Positions 61,421 to 64,000 of a stretch of 64,000 nucleotides of DNA are shown one piece after another. Positions within the stretch are counted from its first letter, which is position 1. The number at the start of each line of letters is the position of its first letter. The stretch lies in assembly GCA_963774405.1 (NCBI GenBank), contig CAVZEV010000005.1, positions 310,001-374,000 on the forward strand. The letters run 5' to 3'. The stretch comes from VRUE01 sp963774405 (GTDB lineage: Bacteria; Actinomycetota; Thermoleophilia; Solirubrobacterales; 70-9). The position numbers were made by a program, and so were the translations under genes. Under the pieces are notes generated by a model. The model made no database searches. It was not told the origin of the DNA and saw only the letters and a program-made list of their open reading frames with translations.

Positions 61421-62194
61421 ATCAGCGTTCTACGCAACCTCGAGAGTCGGATCGAAGGCCTCGTCGAGGGGGTCTTCAGCCGCGCCTTCAGCTCCGAGGT
61501 GCAGCCGGTGGAGCTGGCCCGCAAGCTGGCCAAGGAGATGGACGCCCACAAGACCGCCGGGGTCGCCCGCGTCTACGTCCCCAACGAGTACACCGTCTAC
61601 CTCTCCAGCAAGGACCGGGCCAAGCTCGAAGGCTACGAGCGCTCGCTCGAGCAGGAGCTCTCCGGCTATCTGCTCGAGCACGCGCGGCGGCGCGATTACG
61701 ACCTGCTGACCCGGCCCGCGGTCGAGTTCAAGACCGACGAGCGCCTGCGGCTCGGCGAGTTCGGCATCCAGACCAGGCTGGTCAAGCCGCCGGCGCACGA
61801 GGGCGAGGCTCCGCGCCAGGGTGAGGAGGGCCACACGATGGTCTACTCGGCGGTCAAAGAGCGCCCGCCCGCGCCGGCCGGCGCGGAGCAGCGCGCCGAA
61901 GCGATGGTCGCCACCCGCGCGGTCGTCTCGCTCGAGGACCGGCGCTACGTGCTGGAGGGCCCGCGGGCGACGATCGGGCGCTCCAAGAGCGCCGAGTGCG
62001 TGCTCGCCGACCCCAACGTCTCCCGCCGCCACGCCGAGCTGCGCCGCTCGCCGACGGGCGATTGGACGATCGCCGACCTCGGCTCGACCAACGGCATCAA
62101 GGTGAACGGCCGGCGCGTCTCCTCCTCGCGGCTCAGCCCCGGGGACCAGGTGACCGTCGGCACCACGACCTTCCTGTTCGAGATCGAGCAGTGA
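61421..62194 (+). CDS. FHA-domain protein of the FhaA type (DUF3662-FHA)
   Basis: The product starts SVLRNLESRIEGLVEGVFSR, the conserved DUF3662 N-terminus, and ends with an FHA domain (VLEGPRATIGRSKSAECVLA, SRRHAELRRS, GSTNGIKVNGRRV). FhaA proteins bind phosphothreonine on MviN/kinases in peptidoglycan synthesis. No ATG/GTG/TTG is available near the homologous start. The codon placed right is ATC at 61421, six bases after AAGGAG, with CTG at 61418 as the alternative. This suggests either an unusual start or a base error. Confidence 0.85.
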   Translation: MSVLRNLESRIEGLVEGVFSRAFSSEVQPVELARKLAKEMDAHKTAGVARVYVPNEYTVYLSSKDRAKLEGYERSLEQELSGYLLEHARRRDYDLLTRPAVEFKTDERLRLGEFGIQTRLVKPPAHEGEAPRQGEEGHTMVYSAVKERPPAPAGAEQRAEAMVATRAVVSLEDRRYVLEGPRATIGRSKSAECVLADPNVSRRHAELRRSPTGDWTIADLGSTNGIKVNGRRVSSSRLSPGDQVTVGTTTFLFEIEQ

Positions 62195-62207
62195 GCGTCC
62201 AGATCTA

Positions 62208-62684
62208 GTGGACTACGCCCCGATCTCCGTCTTCCTCAAGTTCGGCTTCCTCGCCGTCCTCTACCTCTTCCTGCTCTGGATCGCCCGCAGTGCGCTCAAG
62301 GACCTGCGCCGCACGACCTCGCCCGCCCCCGACGCCACCGGCTTTCACCAGGTTCCCGGCGGCCTCTCCCCGCAATCCGCCGGCGGCGATGCCTGGCTGG
62401 TGGCCGAACGCGGCGGCGGCCTCGATCCCGGCGAGCGCTTCGACCTGATCGGCGGCCTCTCGATCGGCCGCTCGGCCGAGGCCGACGTGCGGATCGACGA
62501 CCGCTACGCCTCCGGCGTGCACGCCAGGATCTTCAGCCGTGACCGGCACACCTTCGTGGAGGACATGAACTCGACCAACGGCACCCTGCTCAACGACGCG
62601 ACCCTGAACGGGGAGGCGGAGCTGATCGACGGCGACATCGTGCGGATCGGCGACACCGAGTTCAGGTACGAGGCCTCGGGATAG
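62208..62684 (+). CDS. FHA-domain membrane protein of the FhaB type
   Basis: The 158-residue, GTG-started protein has an N-terminal TM helix (VFLKFGFLAVLYLFLLWIAR), a linker and an FHA domain (SIGRSAEADVRIDDRYASGV, HARIFSRD, MNSTNGTLLNDATL). This matches FhaB/FipA, a phosphothreonine reader of the division machinery. The gene stands between fhaA and pstP as in mycobacteria. Confidence 0.9.
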   Translation: MDYAPISVFLKFGFLAVLYLFLLWIARSALKDLRRTTSPAPDATGFHQVPGGLSPQSAGGDAWLVAERGGGLDPGERFDLIGGLSIGRSAEADVRIDDRYASGVHARIFSRDRHTFVEDMNSTNGTLLNDATLNGEAELIDGDIVRIGDTEFRYEASG

Positions 62685-62686
62685 GC

Positions 62687-63865
62687 ATGCTGCGGATCGA
62701 CGACCAGGCCTTTCGCACCGACACGGGGCGCCAGCGCAGCGCCAACGAGGACTCCTTCTTCGTGCGGGCGCCGATCTTCGTCGTCGCCGACGGCATGGGC
62801 GGCGCCCAGGCCGGCGAGGTCGCCTCGAAAGCCGCCGCCGACGCCTTCGATGTCGACCTGCCCGAGGGGCCGCCCGAGCAGGTCCTGCGCGAGACGATCG
62901 TCGCCGCCAACCGCCGCATCCATGAGCTCGCCCGGGCGGACCCCTCGCGGGCGGGCATGGGCACGACCCTGACCGCGGCGATCGTCGACGCCGCCGGCGA
63001 AGAGGTGGCGATCGGCCACGTCGGTGACAGCCGCGCATACCGGCTGCGCGCGGGCAAGCTCGAGCAGCTGACCCGCGATCACTCGCTGGTCGAGGAGATG
63101 CGGCGCAAGGGCCAGATCACCGACGCCCAAGCCGAGGACCACCCGCAGCGCTCGATCATCACCCGCGCCCTCGGCCCCGAGCCGGACGTGGAGCCGGACC
63201 TGCAGACGGTGGCGGCCGTCGCGGGCGACGTCTTCCTGATCTGCTCGGACGGGCTGACCACGATGCTGGGCGAGGAGCAGATCGCCAAGCTGCTCGCCGG
63301 CGCCGGCTCGATGAGCGCCGCGGTCCGGGCCCTGGTCGACGAAGCCAACCGGGCGGGCGGTCGCGACAACATCACCGCCCTCGCCTTCCGCCTCGAAGAC
63401 GCCGCGGCGCCGCAGCAGAGCCACGAGGACGCGACCCTGATCGGCAGCACGGCTGCCGAGGCCGGGCTGACCACGACCGAGGTGCGCCGCCGTGCCGCCG
63501 CCGCGGCTGCTCGCGACCGCCGCGAGCAGCTCGCCGCCAAGGGCCCGCGCAGGGGCCTGCGCCGGGCGCTCAAGCTGCTCGCCGTCGTGGCCGTGCTCGC
63601 CGCCCTCGCCTTCGGCGCCTGGTACGGCAACCGCCAGGTCTGGTTCCTCGGCACCGACGACGGCGGCCGCGTCTCCCTCTACCGCGGCATGCCCTACGAA
63701 CTGCCCTTCGGCATCAAGCTCTACGAAGAGCGCTACGCCGCCCCGATCCAGACCTCCTCGCTGCCGTCGCGGCGCCAGGACGCGGTCACCGGACATGACC
63801 TGCGCTCGCGCGACGACGCCGTCTCGCTGCTCGAAGAAATCGAAAAGTCGCAAGGAGTCAAGTGA
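62687..63865 (+). CDS. PP2C-type Ser/Thr phosphatase (PstP-like)
   Basis: This 392-residue protein has all PP2C metal motifs: SANEDSFFVRAP, VADGMGGAQAGEVAS, GMGTTLTAAIVDA, HVGDSRAYRLRAG, LICSDGLTTMLG and RDNITALAF. A TM helix (LKLLAVVAVLAALAFGAWYG) follows, and an outside tail of about 80 residues. It reverses the action of the Ser/Thr kinase. The stop overlaps the GTG of the next gene. Confidence 0.94.
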   Translation: MLRIDDQAFRTDTGRQRSANEDSFFVRAPIFVVADGMGGAQAGEVASKAAADAFDVDLPEGPPEQVLRETIVAANRRIHELARADPSRAGMGTTLTAAIVDAAGEEVAIGHVGDSRAYRLRAGKLEQLTRDHSLVEEMRRKGQITDAQAEDHPQRSIITRALGPEPDVEPDLQTVAAVAGDVFLICSDGLTTMLGEEQIAKLLAGAGSMSAAVRALVDEANRAGGRDNITALAFRLEDAAAPQQSHEDATLIGSTAAEAGLTTTEVRRRAAAAAARDRREQLAAKGPRRGLRRALKLLAVVAVLAALAFGAWYGNRQVWFLGTDDGGRVSLYRGMPYELPFGIKLYEERYAAPIQTSSLPSRRQDAVTGHDLRSRDDAVSLLEEIEKSQGVK

Positions 63866-64000
63866 GCGCTCGCAACCGGGAGCTGATGGCTCTGGTCCCG
63901 GTCGCGCTCCTCCTCACCGCCGGCTTCGCCGCGGTCTTCGCCCAGGAGAACGCACAGCTCGACAACCTCAGCCTCACCTACGGCGCCTACTTCTTCGCCG
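63862..64000 (+). CDS. FtsW/RodA-family protein, N-terminal fragment
   Basis: The GTG at 63862 overlaps the phosphatase stop. The 46 codons in the window read MSARNRELMALVPVALLLTA and on to a hydrophobic segment ending YFFA, cut by the window edge. The sequence and the gene order (fhaB, pstP, then a SEDS protein) point to an FtsW/RodA peptidoglycan glycosyltransferase. This is inference from little sequence. Confidence 0.7.
   Translation, partial: MSARNRELMALVPVALLLTAGFAAVFAQENAQLDNLSLTYGAYFFA

Overview
This is a 64 kb, very GC-rich chromosomal segment that carries the replication origin. The gene content points to an actinobacterium, most plausibly a Thermoleophilia/Solirubrobacterales-type lineage. 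The reasons are a six-gene Mce operon, a Firmicutes/Actinobacteria-type QcrA-QcrB-QcrC menaquinol:cytochrome c reductase, a kinase/FhaA/FhaB/PstP/FtsW cell-envelope cluster, ParAB, a single twin-arginine TatA/TatC set, and the gene order rpmH-rnpA-yidD-yidC-jag-rsmG-parA-parB on one side of dnaA with dnaN-recF-dciA-gyrB-gyrA on the other. The taxon is an inference; no rRNA is present to settle it.

Layout. 1-5.6 kb: a lipoprotein, then purA, a DnaC/DnaI-like ATPase and an intein-containing dnaB on the minus strand. 5.7-6.4 kb: a small membrane protein followed by a 45-residue ORF. 6.5-18.8 kb: an MMPL/RND exporter followed by six translationally coupled Mce proteins, with no YrbE permease or ATPase beside them. 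18.9-21.2 kb: a secreted protein, tRNA-Lys and a RES/Xre toxin-antitoxin module with a clear promoter and operator. 21.2-23.1 kb: tatA-tatC and a TPR-like membrane protein. 23.6-31.4 kb: a long minus-strand operon linking heme synthesis (hemB, a siroheme-decarboxylase-like fusion, hemL) to the cytochrome bc complex (qcrABC) and menaquinone synthesis (menG, polyprenyl diphosphate synthase). 31.5-41.7 kb: an ABC exporter, ymdB, a glycosyltransferase-like membrane protein, an alkaline-phosphatase-superfamily enzyme, an aminotransferase with ddl, a bifunctional nuclease-family protein and tRNA-Ile. 41.8-43.3 kb: hipBA. 43.3-57.5 kb: the origin region, with a parS-like site, DnaA boxes, and a gyrA that carries a mini-intein. 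57.5-64 kb: two long palindromic elements, an HNH nuclease, pheA, and the Ser/Thr kinase-FHA-phosphatase-ftsW cluster, which runs off the end.

About twenty single-base frame breaks fall in otherwise intact, mostly essential genes (dnaB, gyrB, parB, yidC, hemB, qcrABC, menG, ddl and others). They are most simply read as sequencing or assembly indels, and those genes are annotated here as one CDS each with the break noted.

The most unusual content is a set of nested palindromic elements whose outer arms differ from copy to copy but stay self-complementary around a conserved core. One of them lies in frame inside a membrane-protein gene. Also notable are two inteins in replication genes, coexistence of a DnaC-like loader with a DciA-like protein, an AhbA-AhbB-like fusion in the heme/bc operon, and an Mce operon without its usual permease.
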